13,523 nt of DNA, from positions 1-13,523 of the forward strand of contig CALCCW010000204.1 in assembly GCA_937900185.1 (NCBI GenBank), read 5' to 3'. A program made the position numbers and the translations under genes. The DNA is from QQUK01 sp913009765. GTDB taxonomy: Bacteria; Zixibacteria; MSB-5A5; GN15; FEB-12. A model generated the notes under the pieces. That model searched no databases, was not told where the DNA came from, and saw nothing but the letters and a program-made list of their open reading frames with translations. Each line of letters opens with the position of its first letter. Positions within the stretch are counted from its first letter, which is position 1. Shown here piece after piece: positions 1 through 6,540 of this stretch.

Positions 1-430
1 TATCCCACATTCTTGCTTTAGCTATCTGTGAGTTTTTACCCAAAACGATAAATGAGATTTTAACATTCTTCACATACTGTTTTAAATAGGGGATTTTTGT
101 ATGGATAGCCTCATTGTCATCTATTGAACTAAAATTAACTTCAGTTGACCAGGGATGAGTATGTATATCAAGCAGATGACATCTGTTTTTCATACAATGC
201 CTTAAAGCCTGAACTGTAAATTCAGTTTTGAAAGCTACATACGAAGCAGTTCTTCTATGATAATCTCCTATTTTCGGGATAAGAATATCATTCACAAGAA
301 TCTTATGTGATGACGCAGTCGTTGACTCTTTATAAAAACCATACAGTCCTGATTCAAGTTCATTTGTTTCATAAAGAGATTTATTTAATTTATCCCAATC
401 CTGTTGTTTAAAGATAATTTGATTCTTCAT
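1..430 (-). CDS. JAB/JAMM-family metallopeptidase (deubiquitinase-like), partial at window edge
   Basis: I read this frame by hand: 143 codons from the ATG at 430 to the window edge with no stop, so the C-terminus is missing. A very strong Shine-Dalgarno (AGGAGGTGAT) precedes the ATG, which overlaps the stop of the E2-like gene as ATGA, implying translational coupling. The JAMM zinc motif is visible: HTHP at residues 90-93, then FSSIDD at 100-105, giving the two His and the Asp ligand; the catalytic Glu is probably E24 or E26 near ESGLYG. JAB domains are zinc isopeptidases; in bacterial ubiquitin-like operons they trim the ubiquitin-like protein or remove it from targets. The segment after the motif ends in ARMWD, which I associate with the JAB type accompanying E2 family E. 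The spacing between HTHP and the Ser-x-x-Asp looks one residue longer than in AMSH-type enzymes. Assignment to JAB is firm; its exact substrate is inference. Confidence 0.85.
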   Translation of the reverse strand, partial: MKNQIIFKQQDWDKLNKSLYETNELESGLYGFYKESTTASSHKILVNDILIPKIGDYHRRTASYVAFKTEFTVQALRHCMKNRCHLLDIHTHPWSTEVNFSSIDDNEAIHTKIPYLKQYVKNVKISFIVLGKNSQIAKARMWD

Positions 431-873
431 TTTATCACCTCCTGAGCTGCTTTATACATTCCTTTTTGTAAGCCGTCTAATACATGTAACAGGTTAGTTC
501 CTTTGATTGAATTCAGATTTGGATTCCACCCCTTATTAACATGAAACGAAAAACGAGCTAAGTTATGTTTTGATAAGTCATTAAATCCTGAATCTTCATA
601 ATAGTGGGTTGGTCTTTTACCATTAATAGCTGTTAATCCTTTGTCGATATAAAATCTATCAGGTGGCAAATAGAATATCTGTGAAGATTTAGGCAGAAGT
701 ACTAATAGAAATGTTGTTTGTTTTCTCCAGTTATACGGTAAAGCATAATTTTTAATACATATTGACTGCCAGTTTTGGTTATTAAAAATAATATTTTGTT
801 TACCGTATCTCTTGCTGAGTAAAACTATATTTTGTAAAACCCAATATTGCCAGTTTTGTATATTTGGTTTCAT
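427..873 (-). CDS. Prokaryotic E2 family E-like protein (ubiquitin-conjugating-like fold)
   Basis: The frame is open from 915, but I prefer the ATG at 873 (reading MKPNIQNW), because AAGGA sits 7 nt upstream, while the ATG at 915 has no ribosome binding site. With this start it is 148 residues. The pattern matches what I know of the Prok-E2_E family: a hydrophobic strand followed by NYALP, a strand ending in LLVLLP, then LPPDRFYID, an HYYED segment, FSFH and a Trp-Asn-Pro turn before a C-terminal helix. The family is found with JAB and ThiF/E1 genes in bacterial ubiquitin-like operons, exactly the neighbour seen here. The only cysteine (in SICIKNY) lies before the first core strand, not where an E2 catalytic cysteine normally sits, so classical thioester chemistry is doubtful. 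Fold assignment is by recognition of conserved pattern, not by search. Confidence 0.75.
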   Translation of the reverse strand: MKPNIQNWQYWVLQNIVLLSKRYGKQNIIFNNQNWQSICIKNYALPYNWRKQTTFLLVLLPKSSQIFYLPPDRFYIDKGLTAINGKRPTHYYEDSGFNDLSKHNLARFSFHVNKGWNPNLNSIKGTNLLHVLDGLQKGMYKAAQEVIK

Positions 874-927
874 TACTATTTCCTTTTTTATCGTAATGGC
901 AGAATTACCCGCCATTACGCATCATTA

Positions 928-1104
928 CTATCCGTTTCCGAATATTACCGGAGGAAGTTCTTTATATTCCGGTAACTCTTTATTCGGGTTGACCTGCATC
1001 AAATCAGTTACCTCTTCATCATCAAATTGTACGGGTTGCTGTTTTCTGATAACCTCAGGGTCGTAATTCTTGTTATCTTTTAAGAAAAAATCAAGAAATC
1101 CCAT
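928..1104 (-). CDS. 58-residue acidic protein ending in Gly-Asn-Gly, function unknown
   Basis: A short ORF read by hand, MGFLDFFLKD to FGNG, with a good ribosome binding site (AAAGGA about 7 nt before the ATG). It sits 24 nt after the membrane-protein gene and just before the E2-like gene, in the same direction, so it is part of the operon. It has an amphipathic N-terminus (FLDFFLK), an acidic middle (FDDEEVTDL) and a proline-rich C-terminal part (LPEYKELPP) ending in VIFGNG. In ubiquitin-like operons this position is often held by the ubiquitin-like modifier, and a C-terminal glycine would suit one, but 58 residues is short for a beta-grasp fold and I see no clear strand pattern. Being a real gene is likely; the modifier role is only a hypothesis. 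Confidence 0.65.
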   Translation of the reverse strand: MGFLDFFLKDNKNYDPEVIRKQQPVQFDDEEVTDLMQVNPNKELPEYKELPPVIFGNG

Positions 1105-1128
1105 TGTAAATCCTTTCTTGTATTAAGG

Positions 1129-1599
1129 TTAGTTTTCATCTTTTTTATGTAAAATTTTAAATCCTACTGTTACAAATAGCATTTCTATAATCCAGAAAAG
1201 AGTTCCCTTAAATCCGGCATATTTACACGAAGCTTGAAAGAGAAATATTTCATGCGGTCCCGGTATTGTTGTATTCTTGTCAATCCACCATACCCACAAG
1301 GGATAGGAGATAATAGAAAGCAGTAAAAATATGCGATGCCAATGAATGCGAACTCTCTGTGGATGAGGATAATTTTTTTGTAATAGTTCTGTCTCATCAA
1401 CTGAAGTTTGTAAGGTTTTATATATGAACTTTACAGCAAAGCCTAAGATTAAAAGTCTTATAATTGAAGCAAAACCGGAACATTCCAAACAAAACGGCAG
1501 TGATTCACCCATGCCTAAATCAGCACCGCATTGATCTACCCATATCCATAAAAGATGACAACCAAGAAAAAGTGAAATCAGAGACATAATCTTCGTCAT
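1129..1599 (-). CDS. Four-helix inner-membrane protein, unknown family
   Basis: This 156-residue protein has four hydrophobic segments at about residues 3-20, 45-62, 89-106 and 131-150, consistent with four transmembrane helices. The loop between helices 1 and 2 carries several cysteines (DQCGAD, PFCLECSG) that could bind metal or form disulfides. The C-terminus is Lys-rich (HKKDEN), so probably cytoplasmic. The ATG overlaps the stop of the preceding ATPase gene as ATGA, indicating translational coupling and suggesting that the two proteins act together, for instance as a membrane anchor for the ATPase; that partnership is inference. I do not recognise the family. Confidence 0.75.
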   Translation of the reverse strand: MTKIMSLISLFLGCHLLWIWVDQCGADLGMGESLPFCLECSGFASIIRLLILGFAVKFIYKTLQTSVDETELLQKNYPHPQRVRIHWHRIFLLLSIISYPLWVWWIDKNTTIPGPHEIFLFQASCKYAGFKGTLFWIIEMLFVTVGFKILHKKDEN

Positions 1600-3251
1600 G
1601 ATTTATTCCTTATTTCAATCAGATCACCTGCTAAGACAACTTCAACCTGACAGGGTAGTTGTCCTTCAGTAGAGATGAGAGCTTGTAGTTCTTTTTTCAT
1701 TTTTCGCTGTGTGACAGCAAAGATGAGCTTGTCAGGGAGACCATCTCCTGTTAAATCTTTTGTAAGGTTTGAAATCTCTTTTTCAAGCGGATAAGAAGCA
1801 CAGATTTCAACAAAAATAATTTCATTTTCTTTTTTACAACATAAATCAATTAGCTTACCATTGACATGTTGATACTCGATAATTACTTCATAGCCTAGTT
1901 TTCTAAAACTCTCAGCAATCCGATAAGAACAAAATTTATGTTTATATCCCCCCTTAGACTGCCATTTCTTGGGAGATATGCTGAGTTGTTGATATCCTTT
2001 ATCTGTAATCTCCCAGAAACAGATTTCTGTTTTCGCTTTTGATACAGAATGCTTGACTATAAGATTATTTTGTAATGCCTCCTTTTCTGCATTTATAATA
2101 GTTGCTCCACCTTTAATCTGAGCTAAAAGAGTTGCTTCCTGACGGAACAAAAAGATATGTTTCTGCTTAATTTGTGCCTTCATTATTTTTAGAGCATTCT
2201 CAAGCCGTTTGTTTAAGTGTGAATCTAAAAGAGTTTCTGAGTTGTTTACTGAAGCTGTATTATTTGACAAAGACTCATCAATAGGAGGGATTACTTTTTC
2301 ATCTCCGTAGAGATAGATATGAGATTCTTTTGATATCTTTTCAATCTCTTGAGCAGATATATTTCTTATTACGGTTAATTCATTTATCTTGGTGGTAAAA
2401 GGGTACGGGTAGCGAATATCTTTAATAACCGCCGAGCCAGGTTGTCCGATTGTTCGTATGAAGTCTCTTTGTGATCTATTGAGTCCAATGGCTGAGCCGA
2501 ATTCCTCATAATCTGAACCATGTCCAAAACCACCAACTAATATCTTGGTGGCGGTATTGCCAAATATCTCAGGTGCTAAATTCATCGTTTGAGAGCCGAA
2601 TATTACACCAATCCCAAATGCTCTTGCCTGTTGAAAATAGTCCAAAAGAAGAGATATCTTTTTACTTGATGTTTTCGGAAAAAGCTGAGAAGCTTCATCA
2701 AGTACAATAAAAGACTCAAGTTTTGTAGTTCTTAAATTATTACAGATGCGATACAGCAAGATTTTGGCAAAATAAATAGTAACACAAAGTGACTGTACAG
2801 AACTTGAAAGTCCTGCTAAACTTATTGCCCAGTTTGCATCAATCAGCTTCTGCCAACTCACCTGTCTTTTTGAAGAAGTTGCACTACCTAATACCGTCAG
2901 TAAACCATCAATGCGAAACTTAAGACGTATTGCCATCTCTTTATTAAAACTTTTTTCTATATACGCAATTTTATATAACCGTTTTGAAACATCATGTAGT
3001 GTCGGGAAACTGTCCATTTCACTATGTAATTGCGTAAGTAGATCTACAAGAAGAATTTGTGCGGCAATACGCAGTTCAAAATGAGTAGCCAATATTTCTG
3101 CTAAAAGATTTATCCAAAGTTGAGTTAGAACTCCTTTAGGAGGAGAACACCAATTATCTTCAAAGTCTTTTAGTAAGAAGTATAAAAACAGAGATTTATA
3201 TCTGACTGCTAAATCAAAATAATCCTGTTTTCTGTCAAAAACGCATATCAT
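1596..3251 (-). CDS. HerA/DUF87-type ATPase, C-terminal part with nuclease-like domain
   Basis: This 551-residue piece begins MICVFDRKQDYFDLA, the strand that normally follows the Walker A helix in HerA/FtsK-like ATPases. Walker B is FIVLDEA at residues 181-187, and GSQTMNLAP near 219-227 looks like the polar sensor motif. The segment around 249-285 (SAIGLNRSQ, then PGSAVIKD) matches the end of the HerA core. Residues about 385-425 look like a winged helix. Residues about 438-545 resemble a restriction-endonuclease-like fold seen at the C-terminus of some such ATPases: YEVIIEY, then KLIDLCC, then FVEICAS, then SNLTKDL; the usual Lys after Glu is replaced (E-I-C), so nuclease activity is uncertain. 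Walker A is absent here because it lies in the upstream ORF, overlapping by ATGA; see the frameshift finding. The role is probably DNA translocation in transfer or defence (inference). Confidence 0.85.
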   Translation of the reverse strand: MICVFDRKQDYFDLAVRYKSLFLYFLLKDFEDNWCSPPKGVLTQLWINLLAEILATHFELRIAAQILLVDLLTQLHSEMDSFPTLHDVSKRLYKIAYIEKSFNKEMAIRLKFRIDGLLTVLGSATSSKRQVSWQKLIDANWAISLAGLSSSVQSLCVTIYFAKILLYRICNNLRTTKLESFIVLDEASQLFPKTSSKKISLLLDYFQQARAFGIGVIFGSQTMNLAPEIFGNTATKILVGGFGHGSDYEEFGSAIGLNRSQRDFIRTIGQPGSAVIKDIRYPYPFTTKINELTVIRNISAQEIEKISKESHIYLYGDEKVIPPIDESLSNNTASVNNSETLLDSHLNKRLENALKIMKAQIKQKHIFLFRQEATLLAQIKGGATIINAEKEALQNNLIVKHSVSKAKTEICFWEITDKGYQQLSISPKKWQSKGGYKHKFCSYRIAESFRKLGYEVIIEYQHVNGKLIDLCCKKENEIIFVEICASYPLEKEISNLTKDLTGDGLPDKLIFAVTQRKMKKELQALISTEGQLPCQVEVVLAGDLIEIRNKS

Positions 3252-3646
3252 ATTTTTTCCCTTTCCAAAAGAGATATCAAAATATGTTTAATTATAGTTG
3301 TTTTACCTCCGCCGTTTCTGCCAACCACACACAGATGCACATTAAGATTATGTGGATCTAATCCGTATTGAGTCTTTGTATGACGCACGACGCCTAAATT
3401 GATTGAACCGGAAATGCTGTCTTTTGTTTGTGGGTTTGTTTTACGAAATGGTTCTGGGTGTAACATTTCCCTTTTATCAAATGCATTGATTTTGGAATAC
3501 ACAAATTTGAGACAGTTTTGATTATAAGGGTCTATTCTCAACTGCCCTAAAGCTGTCAGAGTCGGAGGGTCAGTGAGTAAATTTCTTTTTGAACATTCCA
3601 TCCAAAGTTGAGATATATGAGCATAACCTTTTTTACCTGAACTCAT
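3248..3646 (-). CDS. HerA/DUF87-type ATPase, N-terminal part with Walker A
   Basis: A 132-residue protein holding the N-terminal domain and Walker A (GRNGGGKTT at residues 109-117, preceded by the strand LNVHLCVV). It stops 16 residues after the P-loop, in ERE-K-I, and the next ORF resumes at once in the -1 frame with the following core strand. Together the two make an ordinary HerA/TraG-type ATPase of about 680 residues. Adding one A to the A6 run at 3253-3258 would join them (reading Glu-Lys-Asn-Met-Ile-Cys-Val). Alternatives are a real split gene with translational coupling, programmed slippage, a disabling mutation, or a sequence error. It starts 2 nt after the end of the zinc-finger gene, so it belongs to the same operon. 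Confidence 0.85.
   Translation of the reverse strand: MSSGKKGYAHISQLWMECSKRNLLTDPPTLTALGQLRIDPYNQNCLKFVYSKINAFDKREMLHPEPFRKTNPQTKDSISGSINLGVVRHTKTQYGLDPHNLNVHLCVVGRNGGGKTTIIKHILISLLEREKI
3253..3258 (-). other. A6 homopolymer at the ATPase frame break
   Basis: On the minus strand GGG is followed by six A and then TATGA. The upstream ORF terminates at the TGA and the downstream ATG lies one frame back. Core strands of a single ATPase domain lie on either side, which locates the frame break to this run. Confidence 0.7.
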
Positions 3647-3648
3647 AA

Positions 3649-4026
3649 TTATTTCACCTCTATAAAAGGTTCAACAAAGAATTTTCGTAGCATCATTCTC
3701 AGCCGATTTCTGTTTAATAACTCCGAGCAGGTTGGGCAGACCATCATTTTTTGATTTCTTACACTACAGGGCAGACAGCAAACTCTCATACAGAGGTCAC
3801 ATCTGCTGTACATCTCTTTAGTCAGAAAGGTAAAACAGGTTTGGCATTCTCCGACAATCTCTGTCTGAGCATGTGGCATTATCCCTTGGGTGACCGGCTG
3901 TTCTGTTTTGAGATACGTTCTGACATTGCCGTTTTGGTCAAAATCGGATAGTTCTTCCGTTTTAAAAACGTAGCTGTTTTCTTTTCCCCTATAATGCTTC
4001 TCTTCCTTGCGATAAAATTTACTCAT
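3649..4026 (-). CDS. FYVE/RING-like binuclear treble-clef zinc protein
   Basis: About 125 residues. The N-terminal half is charged and polar; the C-terminal half carries four Cys pairs: CQTC, 11 residues, CDLC, 4 residues, CLPC, 9 residues, CPTC. The central RCDLCMRVCCLPCS closely follows the FYVE-type pattern (Arg-Cys-x2-Cys, then Cys-x2-Cys-Ser), although the HHC motif that binds phosphoinositide is absent. Two zinc sites in a cross-brace are expected. Binuclear treble clefs of RING/FYVE type are described in prokaryotic ubiquitin-like operons, and the E2-like and JAB genes lie downstream. The ATG at 4026 overlaps the end of a short upstream ORF (ATGAGTAA); a TTG at 4032 with GAGGG at better spacing is an alternative start. 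It is coupled to the ATPase gene 2 nt downstream. The zinc fold is well supported; E3-type function is inference. Confidence 0.75.
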   Translation of the reverse strand: MSKFYRKEEKHYRGKENSYVFKTEELSDFDQNGNVRTYLKTEQPVTQGIMPHAQTEIVGECQTCFTFLTKEMYSRCDLCMRVCCLPCSVRNQKMMVCPTCSELLNRNRLRMMLRKFFVEPFIEVK

Positions 4027-4171
4027 TTTCAATTGCTACCCTCTTTTTACAGTTTCTATGGCTATCCAATTGAGAGATATGAACTTCGACACTTTCTACT
4101 GCTTGGTATACATACATAAGAAATTGAAACTGAAATGAATCGATATCTATGTCTGAGTTTGTTTTTTTCAT
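4019..4171 (-). CDS. Possible 50-residue leader ORF of the operon
   Basis: A short frame read by hand, from MKKTNSDIDI to RVAIENE, with only a weak AGAAAG-type ribosome binding site. Its stop overlaps the ATG of the zinc-finger gene (ATGAGTAA), the same coupling style used through the rest of the operon, which argues that it is translated. The middle (FQFQFLMYVYQAVESVEVHI) could be one amphipathic helix. No family is recognised. It may be a small accessory protein or merely a coupling leader. Confidence 0.45.
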   Translation of the reverse strand: MKKTNSDIDIDSFQFQFLMYVYQAVESVEVHISQLDSHRNCKKRVAIENE

Positions 4172-4236
4172 AATATTCTTTCTCTCTATCTGATGAGAAA
4201 AAGGTATATCAGAAGTTCTCCTAAGCTCAATATCAA

Positions 4237-4278
4237 TTTTCAGGTAAAGAGTAAGTTTTTTTTGAAGTTTTCAGGTAA
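4237..4278. repeat. Two 11-bp direct repeats 31 bp apart upstream of the operon
   Basis: TTTTCAGGTAA occurs exactly at 4237-4247 and 4268-4278. The start-to-start distance of 31 bp is about three helical turns, so both copies face the same side of the DNA. They lie in the intergenic region upstream of the minus-strand operon beginning at 4171 and just after the end of the 285-residue gene, a suitable place for regulator binding sites. A weak promoter-like TTGAGC/TATACC pair lies between the repeats and the operon. Confidence 0.45.
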
Positions 4279-4301
4279 GAATTCTACGTAGTGAATATTT
4301 A

Positions 4302-5159
4302 TTAGATAAAAAGATGTTGGGTAGTTGTGATAAGACAGCTGTTGATTGACTTGCTGATATGTACTATCCCTTTGTTGTAGTCTCGTTTAAACCAGTCATC
4401 AATGCTAAGATCAACTTCTTCAGATTTTTGTATTGTTTCTTTTATTATCTTTAGATAGTCATACACTTTTTTACTGTAATCTCGGGGGATAGTTTTTTCT
4501 GCTTTTTTAATAGCAAGTTGATAAATCTCCTGATAACTCAAAGACTGACCCAACCGCTGTAAGAAGAGAGTCAATATATTAAATGGATGATAATTGCCGG
4601 CTCTAAATAATTTATCTCTGTTTTGTATATAAATACTGACGTAATCAGAGTTTTCTATAAAGATATCAAATGATTCAGGTAAGTTCTTTTCTTTGAATCT
4701 ATTAAGTTTAGCCCTATCCATCTGTTTTATTTTTCCTCGTAAGAAAACAACGTACTGTTCATCTGTTACAGAATCTTGGAAATAGCTTTTGAGAAGTAAA
4801 AGGGGAATATATTTGATAGCTCTATCTTTTAGCCAGTCAGGGAGGTCACTTCTGTTAGTTGTTGCTGATACAATTTCTTGTAAGTTGTTTTGATTGTTTT
4901 TATTCATTTCATCAGAAACATATGCAATTATCTTCATTAACTGAAAGGAATTATATTCATGTTCTTCTAACCCGGTCGGGGCAATTATCTCACCGAAGAA
5001 AATTCTGCTGTCGTATTGTTTTAAGAGAGACTGATAGGTCATATCAACATATTCAGAGATCGAAGATATTGTATGTACAAAAGAGTCCGCATCAAATAAA
5101 GCAAGTCTTGTGTAGAACTCTTTGGTTATCTCTTTTATTCTCTGTTCAGCTGTATGCAT
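4302..5159 (-). CDS. Unrecognised 285-residue soluble protein
   Basis: I do not recognise this protein. It has no signal peptide or transmembrane segment and reads as mostly helical, with charged stretches such as KIKQMDRAKLNRFKEKN and a Lys/Glu-rich region near residues 225-250 (IKKAEKTIPRDYSKK, LKIIKETIQKSEEVD). Cysteine is almost absent. The ATG at 5159 has only a distant AGGG upstream. It is divergent from the 401-residue gene across 74 bp, so the two probably share a control region and may function together. A regulatory or structural accessory role on the mobile element is possible, but nothing in the sequence shows it. Confidence 0.75.
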   Translation of the reverse strand: MHTAEQRIKEITKEFYTRLALFDADSFVHTISSISEYVDMTYQSLLKQYDSRIFFGEIIAPTGLEEHEYNSFQLMKIIAYVSDEMNKNNQNNLQEIVSATTNRSDLPDWLKDRAIKYIPLLLLKSYFQDSVTDEQYVVFLRGKIKQMDRAKLNRFKEKNLPESFDIFIENSDYVSIYIQNRDKLFRAGNYHPFNILTLFLQRLGQSLSYQEIYQLAIKKAEKTIPRDYSKKVYDYLKIIKETIQKSEEVDLSIDDWFKRDYNKGIVHISKSINSCLITTTQHLFI

Positions 5160-5196
5160 AATAGTTTAACCCTTATATCTGTTTTTATGATAAATA

Positions 5197-5217
5197 AATT
5201 GCTTAGAAAGAGCAATT
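5197..5217. promoter_or_regulatory. Perfect inverted repeat between divergent genes
   Basis: AATTGCT, a 7-nt spacer, then AGCAATT: a perfect 7-bp inverted repeat. It lies in the 74-bp region between the divergent starts at 5159 and 5234, about 17 nt before the latter. A dimeric regulator operator is the natural reading; a short RNA hairpin just ahead of the plus-strand start codon is the alternative. Confidence 0.5.
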
Positions 5218-5233
5218 CATAATATATTAAGCT

Positions 5234-6439
5234 ATGGATAAATATTCAGGTTTTGTTGATCCTTCATTATATGCAGTAATTATTAATGCCAAAGAATGTG
5301 GTTGGGTACCAAGACCACCTTCAATACCAATAACCAATTCTGATGAGGTTATCGAAAAATTAAAAGAGATATCATCCCATGTTTCAGACAAGGGTAAACT
5401 TGATTTGCGGTTTGCAGCATCACTTCATGAAAGAAAACATTTTCTTGATATGCACCTCTCAAGTTCACTCTGGCAATCCTTTCTTGCCTGGTTTCATTGC
5501 TCATCGCAGATTTTTACGATAACATCACTTTTTAAAGGGAAAAAGATATCACCTCCATTATATTCACCGTTTGGAATGCTTCGTGATGAAAATAACTTTA
5601 ATAAGCAAGAGAAAGAAATCATACATAATATCTGTCAAAAAATATTCTCACATCAGATTCATCCAAGACTCAAATTCGCTTTAGAAATTTCAGCATCACT
5701 TTTACAGTATTCCTTTTTACGTGAAAATTATCAAGTTGATGCCAATTCTGGCAGTATAACATACAAGTATTATAAATCTTTTTTTGAAAAACCGTTACAA
5801 GCATTCTCAGGAGATATCAAGAAAGCTTTTTGTTGTTACTCTTTTTTGAGTTGGTTCTGCAGAGATTACCGAGAATTTGAAACGGTAGAGAGACAATTTC
5901 AGTCAGATACTGACTATAAAAAAGTAGTATATACTTTACTTAAAGAAAAATATTATGCTCTTAAGACAGATGAGATTAACAGAGATGCTCAGTACTTGGA
6001 ATCGTTTTCTAAATATTTTCAGAAACCGGATACGAAATATTTTCCTGATATGGTGAGTTATTTATCTAAAATTATAAACTTCAGAAAAGAAGTTTTTGCG
6101 TCTATTGATATAATCATGGAACTGCTAACTAATATGCCCTGTTTTCAGAAATGGATTTCTACTGATGCCTTAAAAACATACTATCTGGTTGATTTTAGAG
6201 AACCTTTATCACCCGATACAGAAATCACAGAAAACTACTATGCCAGCAAATGGATTGTCGAAAATCAACAGTTCTTCTATTACGACGACAATTTAGGAAA
6301 ACAGATACTTTCTATGGAGGAGTTAGATAACTTGATAAATATTCAACTGTTAAGCAGTTATCTGATAAATCCAGTCAAGTTGTTTGATTTTAATACAAAG
6401 ATTGCTTCAGGAGAGTTTTTAGAATGTGAGATATTTTGA
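5234..6439 (+). CDS. Unrecognised 401-residue protein with HERKH (HExxH-like) motif
   Basis: No signal peptide or clear transmembrane helix. The striking element is SLHERKHFLDMH at residues 63-74: HExxH (H65, E66, H69) followed by D72 and H74, on what looks like a helix (LRFAASLHERKHF). HExxH is the zinc site of gluzincin/metzincin peptidases, although it also occurs by chance. I have an impression of similar HExxHFLD motifs in uncharacterised bacterial proteins, but cannot verify that. The remainder is aromatic-rich (FCCYSFLSWFCRDYREF near 199-215) and helical. The ribosome binding site is weak. It is divergent from the 285-residue gene over a shared region with an inverted repeat. A metal-dependent hydrolase is a hypothesis only. 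Confidence 0.75.
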   Translation: MDKYSGFVDPSLYAVIINAKECGWVPRPPSIPITNSDEVIEKLKEISSHVSDKGKLDLRFAASLHERKHFLDMHLSSSLWQSFLAWFHCSSQIFTITSLFKGKKISPPLYSPFGMLRDENNFNKQEKEIIHNICQKIFSHQIHPRLKFALEISASLLQYSFLRENYQVDANSGSITYKYYKSFFEKPLQAFSGDIKKAFCCYSFLSWFCRDYREFETVERQFQSDTDYKKVVYTLLKEKYYALKTDEINRDAQYLESFSKYFQKPDTKYFPDMVSYLSKIINFRKEVFASIDIIMELLTNMPCFQKWISTDALKTYYLVDFREPLSPDTEITENYYASKWIVENQQFFYYDDNLGKQILSMEELDNLINIQLLSSYLINPVKLFDFNTKIASGEFLECEIF

Positions 6440-6526
6440 AATAATCATTAGTTTTTTGAGAACATTGTTACAATAAAACTGTTTAATAATTAGGTAATAG
6501 AGTTTTGAGAAATAAACCAACTTAAC

Positions 6527-6532
6527 AAGGAG
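6527..6532 (+). promoter_or_regulatory. Strong Shine-Dalgarno for the 68-residue gene
   Basis: AAGGAG lies 8 nt before the ATG at 6541. It is one of the best ribosome binding sites in the window and fixes this start, suggesting a well-translated small protein. Confidence 0.8.
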
Positions 6533-6540
6533 AAAATAAA

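Noticed and set aside
874..915. Longer start for the E2-like gene (MAGNSAITIKKEIV extension)
   Set aside because: No ribosome binding site before that ATG, while the ATG at 873 has AAGGA at good spacing.
812..1066. Plus-strand ORF of 84 residues with Cys and Ser runs
   Set aside because: Antisense to the E2-like and 58-residue genes, both of which have good ribosome binding sites and fit the operon.
4237..4278. CRISPR-like repeat array
   Set aside because: Only two copies of an 11-mer; no repeat/spacer regularity and no cas genes. A CRISPR array is not seen anywhere in the window.
4859..5161. Plus-strand ORF of 100 residues
   Set aside because: Lies wholly antisense inside the 285-residue gene with no ribosome binding site; a shadow frame.
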